Below, piece after piece: positions 35,483-44,754 of a DNA stretch of 64,000 bases (the first letter of the stretch is position 1; each line of letters opens with the position of its first letter). The notes beneath the pieces are model-generated. The model searched no databases. It was not told the origin of the DNA and saw only the letters and a program-made list of their open reading frames with translations. Location: NCBI RefSeq assembly GCF_014596975.1, contig NZ_JACVXD010000001.1, forward strand, positions 678,928 through 742,927, given 5' to 3'. A program made the position numbers and the translations under genes. The stretch is from Aestuariibaculum marinum. Its GTDB lineage: Bacteria; Bacteroidota; Bacteroidia; Flavobacteriales; Flavobacteriaceae.

Positions 35483-36835
35483 TTGACTTTTAGAGATTTA
35501 AATTTAAACACCCCGCTATATAACGCCTTAGACGATTTAGGCTTCACAACACCCACGCCTATTCAGGCCGAAGCTTTTAATATTGTAAGCTCAGGGAGAG
35601 ACATTGTTGGTATTGCTCAGACTGGTACTGGTAAAACCTTTGCTTACATGCTGCCTATTTTAAAGAATTTAAAATTCTCTAAACAGGAGAATCCACGTGT
35701 CCTTATTTTAGTGCCTACACGCGAATTGGTGGTTCAGGTGGTTGAAGAAATTGAAAAACTAACCAAATATATCAATACCCGAGTGCTTGGTGTTTATGGT
35801 GGCACCAACATTAACACTCAAAAAATGGCTGTTGCCGAAGGTTTAGATATTTTAGTCGCTACACCTGGGCGTTTATATGATTTAGCTTTAAGTCGGGTAT
35901 TACAGTTGAAATCGATTCAAAAGTTAGTGATTGATGAAGTTGATGTAATGCTGGATTTAGGGTTCAGACATCAGCTGATTAATATTTTTGATATCCTTCC
36001 GGAAAAGCGTCAGAATATTATGTTCTCGGCTACGATGACAGAAGATGTCGATGACTTATTGAACGACTTCTTTACCATTCCAGAACGTGTATCAATTGCT
36101 GTTTCGGGAACGCCGTTAGAAAACATCGAGCAAACGCGTTATAATGTCCCCAACTTTTTTACCAAAGTCAATCTGTTAGTTCATATTCTAAATGATGCTG
36201 AAACCTTTAACAAGGTGATTGTGTTCGTATCGAATAAAAAGATTGCTGATAAACTGTTTGAAGAATTAGACCTACATTTCAAAGAAGAATTATGTGTCAT
36301 TCACTCTAACAAAACCCAAAACTATCGTTTACGTAGTATTGAGCAATTTAGAAATGGAGAGAACCGTATTTTAGTTGCCACCGATGTTATGGCTCGTGGT
36401 CTGGACATTGAAAACGTAAGTCACGTAATTAATTTAGACACCCCGGATTACCCGGAAAACTACATGCACCGTATTGGAAGAACTGGGCGTGCCGAACGTA
36501 AAGGAGAGGCTATTCTATTATCGACTGAAAAAGAACAGGAAGCCCGTGAAAATATCGAGCGTTTAATGAATATGGAAATTCCTGTTTTAGAATTACCTGA
36601 AATGGTAGAAATTTCCGATCAGCTTTTAGAAGAGGAACGCACCAAAGTAAAAGAGCGCAATAACCCGACCAAACGTAGTGAGGAAGATATGCCTGGTCCG
36701 GCATTTCATGAAAAGAAAGCCAAAAACCAAAAAGAAAACTTAGGAGGCTCCTACAAATTTAAAATCGCTAAAAAATATAAAAAGCCGAAAACACGAGGCG
36801 ATAAAAACTATAACAAAAGGAATAAAAGAAAGTAA
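35483..36835 (+). CDS. DEAD-box RNA helicase
   Basis: A 450-residue DEAD/RhlE-type helicase: Q-motif PTPIQAEAF, Walker A AQTGTGKT, PTRELVVQV, TPGRLYDL, and motif II as DEVD (IDEVDVMLDLGF) in place of DEAD. SATM, VATDVMARGLDI and HRIGRTGR complete the core. The C-terminal 60 residues are a basic, disordered tail. The start is a TTG: the expected N-terminus (MTFRDLNLNTPL) begins at 35483 and no in-frame ATG lies close upstream. Roles in ribosome assembly or RNA decay are usual. A strong hairpin terminator follows. Confidence 0.93.
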   Translation: MTFRDLNLNTPLYNALDDLGFTTPTPIQAEAFNIVSSGRDIVGIAQTGTGKTFAYMLPILKNLKFSKQENPRVLILVPTRELVVQVVEEIEKLTKYINTRVLGVYGGTNINTQKMAVAEGLDILVATPGRLYDLALSRVLQLKSIQKLVIDEVDVMLDLGFRHQLINIFDILPEKRQNIMFSATMTEDVDDLLNDFFTIPERVSIAVSGTPLENIEQTRYNVPNFFTKVNLLVHILNDAETFNKVIVFVSNKKIADKLFEELDLHFKEELCVIHSNKTQNYRLRSIEQFRNGENRILVATDVMARGLDIENVSHVINLDTPDYPENYMHRIGRTGRAERKGEAILLSTEKEQEARENIERLMNMEIPVLELPEMVEISDQLLEEERTKVKERNNPTKRSEEDMPGPAFHEKKAKNQKENLGGSYKFKIAKKYKKPKTRGDKNYNKRNKRK

Positions 36836-36836
36836 T

Positions 36837-36874
36837 AAAAAATCCCTGTTCGAAATACTGAACAGGGATTTTTT
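36837..36874. terminator. Bidirectional intrinsic terminator
   Basis: AAAAAATCCCTGTTC (36837-36851) and GAACAGGGATTTTTT (36860-36874) form a perfect 15-bp stem around an 8-nt loop, with A/T runs on both flanks. It serves the helicase (+) and the NERD gene (-). Confidence 0.88.
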
Positions 36875-36904
36875 GTTCATGTTACTTATTCGAAATTCAG
36901 ATGA

Positions 36905-37660
36905 TTAAAAATTAAGTGTATATCTGCATTTTGGAAAATTTAAACATCCGTAAAAACTACCATACTTTCCACCTTTAATAACAAGACTTCCACTGCAATT
37001 CGGACAAACCTTTCCCTTTTCCCGGGTCTTCTTTTCTCTAACTTGTTTTTTTACCCGTTTAATATGCCTCTTATTTGCCTTTCTGTCCTTAATATTACAT
37101 GCTTCTATAGTTTCTGCAATCTGCTTCATGGTGTCTTGGCATAAATACTGCGATTGATTTGCTTTCTTTATAGTTCTGCGAAGTTTTTTTGTCTTAATAA
37201 CAGGTAACCAGGATTTGATATTCTTTAATTTTCCACTCCCTGCAAATACAACAACTGGAAAATATTCAATAAACCCAAATTCGACTAAAGTTTCCTTTAA
37301 TGCAAACACATGCACCCAATTCTGTTTGATAGGATTTCTAAGTTTCGTTTTATAATTAAAAATCGTTTGTGTCCAGTATTCGGCATTTTCACGTCCGTGA
37401 ATCCAGCCTTTATAGTTTTTGGTTTCAATAACAAAAATTCCAGCCTCACAAATAACAATATGATCTATTTGTGTCGTAGAATCTCCGTATTTCAATAAAA
37501 TATCATTTAAAACCAGGTACTTTCGTCTATTAAGCCTGCTTAGTTTTTTAGACACCTCCTGCTCCCCTCGAGCTCCTATAATTCTTGGACGTATAGTGTT
37601 CTTATAATGGTATGCAAACCCGTAAAAAATTAAAACAAAAAGAAAAACAACGATTATCAT
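36905..37660 (-). CDS. NERD-domain protein with C-terminal topoisomerase-type zinc ribbon
   Basis: A 251-residue protein. A single N-terminal membrane helix (residues 2-17) is followed by a NERD domain (GARGEQEVSKKL, IDHIVICEAGIFVIETKNYKG), which has the D...E-x-K nuclease-like core. A basic linker precedes a zinc ribbon like those at topoisomerase I C-termini (VCPNCSGSLVIKGGKYGSFYGCLNFPKCRY, four Cys). It is probably a membrane-tethered nucleic-acid processing protein. NERD proteins occur on plasmids, in stress contexts and near defence genes, but no other defence gene is adjacent here. Confidence 0.85.
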   Translation of the reverse strand: MIIVVFLFVLIFYGFAYHYKNTIRPRIIGARGEQEVSKKLSRLNRRKYLVLNDILLKYGDSTTQIDHIVICEAGIFVIETKNYKGWIHGRENAEYWTQTIFNYKTKLRNPIKQNWVHVFALKETLVEFGFIEYFPVVVFAGSGKLKNIKSWLPVIKTKKLRRTIKKANQSQYLCQDTMKQIAETIEACNIKDRKANKRHIKRVKKQVREKKTREKGKVCPNCSGSLVIKGGKYGSFYGCLNFPKCRYTLNF

Positions 37661-37690
37661 TTCTAAAAAACAAACTACCCTTTCGCTGGT

Positions 37691-38284
37691 CTATAAAGTC
37701 CTGTAACCAGTAGTAGATTTCACAGATACAATTTTAAAGAACACCGGCTCAATCAACATCTGATCTTCATCTTTTAACTGCTGAATAGCTTTAACAATAT
37801 CCATTCCCTGAACGACTTTACCAAAGGCAGCAAAACCTTGTCCATCAGGATTACGTTTTCCGCCATAATCCAGTTCCGGTTGGTTGCCTAAACAAATAAA
37901 AAACTCAGTAGTTGCTGTTCCGGGTTCATAACGCGCCATAGACAAGGTACCATCTTCATGTAAAACTCCTGTTTCATTAGTGTTTTCATGTGCTACAGGC
38001 TCGAACATTACATCTTCAGAATCTATACCTCCTTGAATAACCTCAATCTTCACTTCGCTTTGCAGTTGGTTATCTAAACGCACTGTTCTGTAAAAACGGG
38101 CATCTTTGTAAGCACCTTGTTCAATATATTTTAAAAAATTAGCACAGGTTTTTGGAGCCTTATCGACATATAGTTCTGCAATAATAGTTCCTAATTCTGT
38201 TTCGATTTCAATCATGGTGTGTTTTTCCTTTTTACAGGATAGTACTAAAAGAAGACATACCACTATGATATGAGGATATTTCAT
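37691..38284 (-). CDS. Cyclophilin-type peptidyl-prolyl isomerase lipoprotein
   Basis: A 197-residue protein with a lipoprotein signal (VVCLLLVLSC, lipobox cysteine at 17) and a cyclophilin domain from about residue 26 (IEIETELGTIIAELYVDKAPKTCANFLKY, FYRTVR, GTATTEFFICLGNQPELD, FAAFGKVVQGMDIVKAIQ). It should act in the periplasm or at the outer membrane in proline isomerisation during folding. Some tryptophan/arginine active-site positions of classical cyclophilins are replaced, so activity may be weak. Confidence 0.9.
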   Translation of the reverse strand: MKYPHIIVVCLLLVLSCKKEKHTMIEIETELGTIIAELYVDKAPKTCANFLKYIEQGAYKDARFYRTVRLDNQLQSEVKIEVIQGGIDSEDVMFEPVAHENTNETGVLHEDGTLSMARYEPGTATTEFFICLGNQPELDYGGKRNPDGQGFAAFGKVVQGMDIVKAIQQLKDEDQMLIEPVFFKIVSVKSTTGYRTL

Positions 38285-38292
38285 TGGTAGGG

Positions 38293-38583
38293 TTAGAAAT
38301 TAAGTTTTAATCGGTTTGAAGACATTTCAATACCAGCAATAAAACTCGCAAATGCTGTTAAAGTCATACATACACCTAAAGCTATAATAGCAATGCCTAT
38401 CCATTTTAATACATTATTAAACTTTTCAGAGTTTACAGATTCTACTTCGCTTTCCGGAATAGCTTTTCTTGTAATTAAGGTTAAAAAGGTTTTAAAATGA
38501 TCTTTAACTAAAAGTCCTATACAGGCAATGATTGCTGATTTCGCGACTGCTGTTAGGAAGGTGAAAAATAAAACTGATTTCAT
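38293..38583 (-). CDS. Small membrane protein, unknown function
   Basis: A 96-residue protein with two predicted membrane helices (about 5-27 and 60-83) joined by a polar loop. I do not recognise a family. It lies 9 nt before the cyclophilin gene on the same strand, so the two are probably cotranscribed. Confidence 0.65.
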   Translation of the reverse strand: MKSVLFFTFLTAVAKSAIIACIGLLVKDHFKTFLTLITRKAIPESEVESVNSEKFNNVLKWIGIAIIALGVCMTLTAFASFIAGIEMSSNRLKLNF

Positions 38584-38623
38584 TATTTAAGATTAGGGGT
38601 TAAAACGCCCGCAAACTACATAA

Positions 38624-39382
38624 TTATTCTAAGGATAAAAAAGGACTATCGAAAATTACCCAATCCGTCCAGGTTTTATTCTCATTCCCAGAAAAATCCA
38701 ACAAACTAAATCGTACTTTATATTTACCTTCTTTTTTAAAATTAAAAGCTCCATTACACATACCATGGCCTACTTTTAATGTTCCTGATTTATCTCCCAT
38801 TAAATAAAACGTCGTTTTTATTCTTGTTTCAAGTGAAACAAATTCTGTTTTATAGAGCAACAAAGATTCACCCTTAGTTTGAACTCTAAAATTAGCATGA
38901 ACAGCAGGTCCACAACCAAATTGAACAAACTCAGAATCTATAAAACTCGGTTGCTTCACAAAAACAGGAGTCTCTTTACATTCAATATCTTTAACTACCC
39001 AACTAATTTTATTATCATACGGATACTTATTGAAAAACTTTCTTTCCCTTTCATCTAAATTATCGATTTGGAGTTCATAATATTTTCCTTTTTCAAGTAA
39101 TTTATAAGGCTTTAATATGGCTTGTGATTTACCATAAAGACCTGTGTTCACTTCAACTACTTTTAGAGGTATTTTATTTCCTTCGGATTCCAGATAAATT
39201 GGATAATCTTTGTTTAACGCATGGATAATTTTTTGACTTTCTAAAATCCCCTCCAGCATAAATAACGAATTCTGACTTATAGAATCGGCAGATGGATAAA
39301 CTATCAAGCCACAATTACCACATTTAGCATATCCTTTGATAGAGATAAGTATTCCTAAACATAAAGTGACGATGAATTTCAT
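38624..39382 (-). CDS. Secreted protein of unknown function
   Basis: A 252-residue protein with a cleavable signal peptide (to about residue 19, YAKC). The mature N-terminus begins CGNCG, a CxxC pair that might be a disulfide or metal site. The rest is beta-rich with a C-terminal FKKEGKYKVRFSLLDFSG segment like an immunoglobulin-type strand pattern. No family is recognised. It stands alone, with its own upstream gap. Confidence 0.65.
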   Translation of the reverse strand: MKFIVTLCLGILISIKGYAKCGNCGLIVYPSADSISQNSLFMLEGILESQKIIHALNKDYPIYLESEGNKIPLKVVEVNTGLYGKSQAILKPYKLLEKGKYYELQIDNLDERERKFFNKYPYDNKISWVVKDIECKETPVFVKQPSFIDSEFVQFGCGPAVHANFRVQTKGESLLLYKTEFVSLETRIKTTFYLMGDKSGTLKVGHGMCNGAFNFKKEGKYKVRFSLLDFSGNENKTWTDWVIFDSPFLSLE

Positions 39383-39466
39383 AAGTAGATTTTTTAATGA
39401 AGCAACCTAATTTAAAGAAAAATAAAGCTTTTTCCTATTTTAAAAGACTTAAAAAAAATTTAAATG

Positions 39467-39638
39467 TTACAAAAACACGCCTCCTGAGGCTTCAATACGT
39501 TGCCCATTAATCCAGCAGGCATCTTCGGTGCATAAAAAAGGCTACAATACTACCAATATCTTCTGGCTCTCCCACGCGACCTAAAACAGTTACTCCGAAT
39601 ATTAATTTCCTAAATACGTCATGAATATCCTTAACGTC
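39467..39638 (-). pseudogene. Remnant of a short-chain dehydrogenase/reductase (C-terminal part, frameshifted)
   Basis: Read on the - strand, this gap encodes the classical SDR C-terminus in two frames: GRVGEPEDIGSIVAF, then LCTEDACWINGQRIEASGG-VFL and a stop at 39467-39469. The frames are joined by an extra T in a T6 run near 39530 (five T's would keep the frame). Upstream the frame runs into a TAG at 39639-39641, and the N-terminal Rossmann part is gone. It is a decayed gene, not a sequencing-length ORF. The rest of the 412-nt gap (39383-39794) shows nothing else. Confidence 0.8.
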
Positions 39639-39794
39639 CTAATATTAAACCCTACATAAAACGGTTCGGTAAAATAAGGTTTGGTTTAAGATTATTGGGA
39701 ATATAATTCTGGGGTTAAATTAGACTTTATAATTTTGAATATGTCATGTTCAAACGAAAACAACAAACGCTGATTTGTAAAGTATACATTTTTA

Positions 39795-40313
39795 TCAAAT
39801 TGTTTTGGCATATACATCAATGCTTATTGGTTTGCCATTTTTAATTTCACAATCTTTTAATGTTTTTTCATATTGAAAATCTAGTTTAGACATAGCCTTC
39901 TTACAATTCATATTTTCACTTTCCACAAATCCTTCAATTCGGTTTAGTTTAAGTTGATGAAAACCGTAATCAGCGATTAATGGTAAGACTTCTTTCATAA
40001 TCCCCTTTCCCCAGATATCAGGAAGTAACCAAAGTCCTATTTCTGCTTTCTTTTCTTTATGGTCAATATCATTTAATCCGCCTGCGCCGTAAAATGTCTG
40101 GTTGTCAGGAGAACAAATCGCCCACCACATTTGTGCTTTTTCCGAAAACCAAAGCATTTGTTCTCTTGTAGCTTCCAAACTATTAAAACTAACCACGTAA
40201 TACTGAATAACTTTCGGATTGGAAAGTCCTCTGAAAATGTTTTCCTGATCAAAATCTGTTATTTCTCGTAAAAACAATCGATTTGTTTTTATTCTTGGAA
40301 AATTATGATTCAT
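39795..40313 (-). CDS. GNAT-family N-acetyltransferase (RimJ/RimL type)
   Basis: A 172-residue acetyltransferase: RIKTNRLFLREITDFDQENIF at the start, a GAGGLNDIDHKEKKAEIGLWLLPDIWGKGIMKEVL core containing the acetyl-CoA loop, and LNRIEGFVESENMNCKKAMSKLDF near the end. This is the RimL/ribosomal-protein-alanine acetyltransferase-like subgroup. The target is unknown. It opens the accessory strip of single, same-strand genes. Confidence 0.9.
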   Translation of the reverse strand: MNHNFPRIKTNRLFLREITDFDQENIFRGLSNPKVIQYYVVSFNSLEATREQMLWFSEKAQMWWAICSPDNQTFYGAGGLNDIDHKEKKAEIGLWLLPDIWGKGIMKEVLPLIADYGFHQLKLNRIEGFVESENMNCKKAMSKLDFQYEKTLKDCEIKNGKPISIDVYAKTI

Positions 40314-40424
40314 TATTTAAATTTAAATTCAGCCGATCTTCTTGGTTAATTCACAAAACACAGAATAGAACACCTATAACTCAGAGCGAATCCCATAGAC
40401 TACATGTTGCTTATTTTTGTATCA

Positions 40425-41228
40425 TCATACAAGATTCATTAAATCAGCATGTATAAATTTATAGTCCAGTAATCTTTTTAATTTTTGGCTATTTATAATC
40501 TTATACTTACTTTCTGTCGCTTCATTAAAAACGATTTGAGACTTTCCTGTTTTTCGGCTTTCTCTAAGGTAAAAATCCCGTCGTTTTGGATGACTATCGG
40601 CACAAGCATTAAGAATTTCATTCCAGATATTTTTAAAAATCACTTGCTCAATGATTTCAATGCAATCATCTCTATGAATGAGATTAACATATCCGTCCGG
40701 ATACTCAACTGGCTTATTGTCTTTAACGAAATTCCCTGGTTTTCTGTCGTATCCAAATAATCCACCAAACCTAATAATAGTGGATTTAAAAGAAGGATTA
40801 CCAATGAATAATTGTTCCATTTCGGCCAGTGGCGTATTGAGCGTATCGGTCTCTTCTGTAACAATGTCATTGGTAAACGGATAAACAGAAGTTGAACTAA
40901 TGAATATTACGTTTTGAACTTCAGAAACCTCAATGTGCTTTATCAAATTTTTAATATCACCGATATTCTTGGATGTAATAGCAATAACCAGAACCTTGGA
41001 ACTTAAAAAATCCCTTATGATATCAAGGTCTGGTTTACTAATATCTATTAGAAACGATTTAATACCTTTTTCTTCAAGGAGCTTTATTTTAGAAACTGAA
41101 GTCGTTGAGCCATAAACCTCATATCCTTTAGCCGTTAAATCACTTGCTAAGGCTAATCCTAGCCAGCCACACCCTAAAATACTTATGCTTTGTCTCATTA
41201 AATTTCTGTTTTCACTTGTAACAAACAT
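40425..41228 (-). CDS. NAD(P)-binding epimerase/dehydratase-like protein
   Basis: A 267-residue Rossmann protein. ISILGCGWLGLALASDL is a glycine motif of the YeeZ-like extended-SDR subgroup, with FISSTSVYP as the Ser region and RFGGLFGYDRKPGNF later. The classical YxxxK is not evident. The substrate is unknown, possibly a nucleotide sugar. The protein may start at ATG 41198 (MRQSISILGCG) rather than 41228, since the ten extra residues are atypical. Confidence 0.8.
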   Translation of the reverse strand: MFVTSENRNLMRQSISILGCGWLGLALASDLTAKGYEVYGSTTSVSKIKLLEEKGIKSFLIDISKPDLDIIRDFLSSKVLVIAITSKNIGDIKNLIKHIEVSEVQNVIFISSTSVYPFTNDIVTEETDTLNTPLAEMEQLFIGNPSFKSTIIRFGGLFGYDRKPGNFVKDNKPVEYPDGYVNLIHRDDCIEIIEQVIFKNIWNEILNACADSHPKRRDFYLRESRKTGKSQIVFNEATESKYKIINSQKLKRLLDYKFIHADLMNLV

Positions 41229-41256
41229 ACTTTTACTTTATCAATTTTCTTAGCTC

Positions 41257-41469
41257 TTAATATTCTTGATTAATGTATTTTAAACCATTATAAATAGCTA
41301 CTAATGGAACTGAGCGATGATTTTCTTTTTCGAAATACTCTATCTCTATACTTAAATGCTCATCCGATTTCTCTTTGCTTAAGTCATAAAGATGATCGTG
41401 TCTTTTTTTATTCCTTTCGTAATTATTCTCTCCTTGATTTGCTGTAGCTATATAAAGATTTTTATTCAA
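41257..41469 (-). CDS. Small hypothetical protein
   Basis: A 70-residue charged, soluble protein (many Glu, Lys, His, Asn) with no recognisable domain. It is kept because it is on the same strand and regularly spaced like its neighbours, and has plausible composition. It could still be a chance frame or the end of a decayed gene. Confidence 0.4.
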   Translation of the reverse strand: MNKNLYIATANQGENNYERNKKRHDHLYDLSKEKSDEHLSIEIEYFEKENHRSVPLVAIYNGLKYINQEY

Positions 41470-41508
41470 TGATATTGATGAGATAGAATGTAAACTTTCC
41501 TTAAAACC

Positions 41509-41571
41509 GAACTGTTTAAAAGTGTAAAAATAATATTAACTTTAAGGTAACTTTAGAAAATTAAACAGTTC
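41509..41571. repeat. Perfect 11-bp inverted repeat in a gene spacer
   Basis: GAACTGTTTAA (41509-41519) and TTAAACAGTTC (41561-41571) pair perfectly around a 41-nt loop, which itself holds two copies of AACTTTA. It lies between the small ORF and the 3' end of the beta-lactamase-like gene. It may be a terminator or a boundary element of the accessory strip. Confidence 0.5.
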
Positions 41572-41591
41572 TATTCTGGGGAAGCTTACAA

Positions 41592-42947
41592 TTATCGTTT
41601 ATAAGTTTTTCTATATTGTTTAATTCCTTCAATAATATTATCATTCATATTAATTATCATTTTATCTCCTTTAAACTCAATTTTCAATTCATCGGTGTAT
41701 GTTAATGTTAAATATTTACCATTATCCCTCAACAACTCATCATCTAAGAATAAACGACCATTAACTTCTTGTAATATAATTTTTGCTCGTTTTATCCCAA
41801 GGTGTTTGGTGAGTTCTTCTTTGTTAAAAATATAAGTTCCTATTTGACTCTTATAAAAAGCAGGGGTAGCTAATTCATCTTCAGATGGTAATGCTACATC
41901 TTTATTTTTAATAGTAAGATATAAATCACTTAATAGTTGAAGTATAGGCGTGTTACCCCAATTTGAAGTTATCCCTATGAAGTTTCCAGATTCTGGCATT
42001 CTAATAATTACACTCTTGGTTCCATAACCACTACCTGCTGCAAAATATAATTTTTCATCTCCAAAATATTTAATGCTCCATGCATAACCTTCAAAATCGC
42101 TATCTCCACTTTTCACATGTGATTGAAACATCATGTCAACATACTTTTTACTCAGAATACTGTAGTTTTCCAATCCTTCTACAAAACGAAAAAGATCAGA
42201 GGGAGTAGAATAAAGCCCTCCTCCGGCATTATCTCCATAATGCTTACTTCTTTGAGTGAACTCTAATCCATTAGACGTTATTCGGTATGGTACTGCTAAA
42301 TTTGAAATAACATTTCTGCCATTATAATAGCCAGTATTGCTAAGGTTCAAAGGCTGAATGATGTTTTCGACAATAAATTCCCGATAACTCATACCGCTCA
42401 TATTCTCAATAATCGCCCCTAATAAAATAATACCCGCATTAGAATACTCGTATCGCTCTCCTGGTGTAAAAAGTAGAGATTGCTTTTCGACAAGTTCGAC
42501 TTGTTCCTGGAAGGTCAATTCATGATGAGGCTGAACTCCAGATTCTCTGGGTAACCCCGAAGTGTGTGTTAATAAATGATGTACGGTAATGCTATCTGCC
42601 CAACTTGCTTTTAAACCAGGAATATATCGTTTAACCGGTGCTTTTATATCAATTCTGCCATGCTCTACTAAAACTAAAACTGCTGTAGCTGTGAATGTTT
42701 TGGAAATCGAATTTATCGAAAACCTTGTTTTTGGCGTATTCTTGATTTCGAAACTTCTATTGGCGAAGCCATAGCTTTTTTCAAAGGTGTCATTATGGTC
42801 TATTACCACTTTTACAGTCCCTGAAAAGCCATATACTTTTTCGTAAGCTTCTGATACTGAATTTAGTTTTTGCACCAAACTAAAATCCTGACAAAATACA
42901 ATATTTAAATTGTACAAAAGAAATGTTATAATAAAGACATGCTTCAT
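41592..42947 (-). CDS. Serine hydrolase, class C beta-lactamase/penicillin-binding-protein fold
   Basis: A 451-residue protein with a signal peptide (to about residue 19). Active-site elements are SISK (SxxK) in RFSINSISKTFTATA, YSNAG (YxN), and a later HYGDNAGGGLYSTPSD region; the KTG-like triad is not obvious. A C-terminal beta-rich extension follows, as in many esterase-type members. Hydrolysis of peptides or esters is more likely than antibiotic resistance. It is a single gene with its own gaps. Confidence 0.9.
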   Translation of the reverse strand: MKHVFIITFLLYNLNIVFCQDFSLVQKLNSVSEAYEKVYGFSGTVKVVIDHNDTFEKSYGFANRSFEIKNTPKTRFSINSISKTFTATAVLVLVEHGRIDIKAPVKRYIPGLKASWADSITVHHLLTHTSGLPRESGVQPHHELTFQEQVELVEKQSLLFTPGERYEYSNAGIILLGAIIENMSGMSYREFIVENIIQPLNLSNTGYYNGRNVISNLAVPYRITSNGLEFTQRSKHYGDNAGGGLYSTPSDLFRFVEGLENYSILSKKYVDMMFQSHVKSGDSDFEGYAWSIKYFGDEKLYFAAGSGYGTKSVIIRMPESGNFIGITSNWGNTPILQLLSDLYLTIKNKDVALPSEDELATPAFYKSQIGTYIFNKEELTKHLGIKRAKIILQEVNGRLFLDDELLRDNGKYLTLTYTDELKIEFKGDKMIINMNDNIIEGIKQYRKTYKR

Positions 42948-43019
42948 GATATTTTAAATACTCTTAAAGGGTTTGTTTAAGGATAACTCGGAAAACCTCA
43001 GCTAACTTTGAGATTATAA

Positions 43020-43098
43020 AGCTAAGATAGTAAATATGTGAAGACTTTTCGAGAGTCAAACCGGAAGTAATGAACTATACATTCTGTTGCTTCCCGTA
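43020..43098. repeat. Spacer element homologous to 44755-44886
   Basis: In gene orientation (- strand) this spacer shares an ordered set of short blocks with the spacer at 44755-44886: CAACAGAATGT vs CAATAATGT, then CATTACTTC vs CATTGCTTC, then a GAC...GTC hairpin, then a TTTACTAT vs TTTGCTAT block. The genes upstream of the two spacers are unrelated, so the spacer similarity is not due to gene duplication. Confidence 0.5.
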
Positions 43099-43099
43099 T

Positions 43100-44074
43100 T
43101 TATCTTCCGTGATATGCCATATCCGGCAATGGTTCATCGTTCTTTAAATACTTATCAAACCATTTCAAAACCTGCTCGTTAACTTCATCTTTGTGTTCAG
43201 AAATTCCGTGGTCGCCACCTTCAAACATTATAAGTCTGTAAGGAATTCTATATTTTTCAAATTCCAAAGCGAGGTTTAGACTTTGTTCTGGTTTTACTCT
43301 CCAATCGGAAGTTCCATGCAGCATTAATATGGGAACATCTTTAGGGAATTTATCAGCCCATTTTATTGCCGACCTTTTCTCCAATTCAGCATCCTTATTG
43401 TCTGTATAATTTGGGATTAGCTCTGATAAAACATTTGTTTCCATCTCAGGTCTGTCTTCGACAGTACTAAAACTATTTGAAACTGCCCCACCAACTACTG
43501 CAGCCTTTATTTTATCCATTTTAGTTAATGCAATATATGTCATCATTCCGCCACGACTCCAGCCATACATTCCAATTCTATTGGTATCAGCTACTTCAAT
43601 TTCTTTTAATACCTCTGGTAGAATCGTTATATCGTTAACATCTTTACCACCAAATTCCTCTTGTCCCTCGCTTCCTCCATTTCCTCTATATTGACTTGCA
43701 ATTACAACATAACCTTCTTTTGCAATTTGTCCAAGTGTTATTGCACCGTGAGCCATTTTAAGTGAACCAAATTCTCTATTTCCGCCTCGGTTGTATATTA
43801 CGCAAGGATATTTTCCATTTTTCTTTGGCTTAACCATAAGCCCGTTTATTTTTAAACCGTCACTTAAATATGTAATTCTATATATTTCGATGCTATCTAA
43901 ATATTTGTAATTTCCTTTCCATTCAATTTGTCCATTTACGTTTTCTGTTAACCTGGCATAAATAGGTGTTTCTGATAAATCAGATATTAATTCTTGACGA
44001 AGAAGACGTTTCGTGTCCTGAGCTTCACAATTCGCTAATATGAATAAAAAAGTTAATATTGATATGTATTTCAT
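43100..44074 (-). CDS. Secreted S9-type alpha/beta hydrolase (prolyl oligopeptidase-like)
   Basis: A 324-residue hydrolase with an N-terminal export signal (TFLFILANCEAQ; a lipobox-like LANC is possible). Catalytic elements are GWSRGGMM (nucleophile serine), HGTSDWRVKPEQS (aspartate region) and EGGDHGISEH (histidine). It probably cleaves peptides or esters in the periplasm. It lies in the accessory strip between a small membrane protein and the serine hydrolase. Confidence 0.88.
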   Translation of the reverse strand: MKYISILTFLFILANCEAQDTKRLLRQELISDLSETPIYARLTENVNGQIEWKGNYKYLDSIEIYRITYLSDGLKINGLMVKPKKNGKYPCVIYNRGGNREFGSLKMAHGAITLGQIAKEGYVVIASQYRGNGGSEGQEEFGGKDVNDITILPEVLKEIEVADTNRIGMYGWSRGGMMTYIALTKMDKIKAAVVGGAVSNSFSTVEDRPEMETNVLSELIPNYTDNKDAELEKRSAIKWADKFPKDVPILMLHGTSDWRVKPEQSLNLALEFEKYRIPYRLIMFEGGDHGISEHKDEVNEQVLKWFDKYLKNDEPLPDMAYHGR

Positions 44075-44129
44075 AAGTCTGTCGAATGTTCGTTAAGGGA
44101 CATTTCCCAAAAACCAAGCGGATATTATA

Positions 44130-44738
44130 TTAAGCCTTTTCTTTTGGTTTATACATCACTATAATCTGAATTAAAACTGCTAAGAAAACCAGTATAAAAA
44201 TCTCAATTTGAGTAAATAACTCAACGGTATCAACAGCGCGTTTGCTTATCGACATTTGTCTATTGCCTTCAGTAAGCTGAATTTTGGACAAGTCATTAAG
44301 GTTAGACTTTAAACTTTCAATGTGATTAACCATTTGAGAATTATCGCTATAATCGGAATTTAAAAACTCGTTTTCTGAGGTTATTAACGACTGAACATTA
44401 CGTTTTAAATCTTTAAAAACTTTCGCCTCTTCCGATGTCAATTTAGTTTGCTCAAATCTTGAAATTAAAGATTGTAACTTATCATTAACCAGAGCATTTT
44501 CATTTTGAAAGAACGTAGAATCTGATAATGATACAGCTAATTCCTTTTGCTGAACCGACTTTAGCATTTCAAAAATTAAATCGTTAGCGATTAATCTGTC
44601 CTCATAAATTGTAACGACTGAATCACGTACTCTAACAAAATTGTTTTTATCTATTAAATTTGTGGCAATGATTAAAACAAAAATCATTAAAATTCCGAGT
44701 ATCCACTTTAACTTGTTGTAGAATGCCATATTGGTCAA
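44130..44738 (-). CDS. Membrane protein with MCP-type four-helix-bundle sensor, no output domain
   Basis: A 202-residue protein. TM1 (about 11-30) and TM2 (about 175-197) flank a helical periplasmic domain resembling the 4HB_MCP ligand-binding domain of chemoreceptors. Only five residues follow TM2, so there is no HAMP or signalling domain; it is an isolated sensor bundle or structural protein. ATG 44729 (MAFYNK) is a possible alternative start. Confidence 0.7.
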   Translation of the reverse strand: MTNMAFYNKLKWILGILMIFVLIIATNLIDKNNFVRVRDSVVTIYEDRLIANDLIFEMLKSVQQKELAVSLSDSTFFQNENALVNDKLQSLISRFEQTKLTSEEAKVFKDLKRNVQSLITSENEFLNSDYSDNSQMVNHIESLKSNLNDLSKIQLTEGNRQMSISKRAVDTVELFTQIEIFILVFLAVLIQIIVMYKPKEKA

Positions 44739-44754
44739 TATTTAAAAGATTAAG

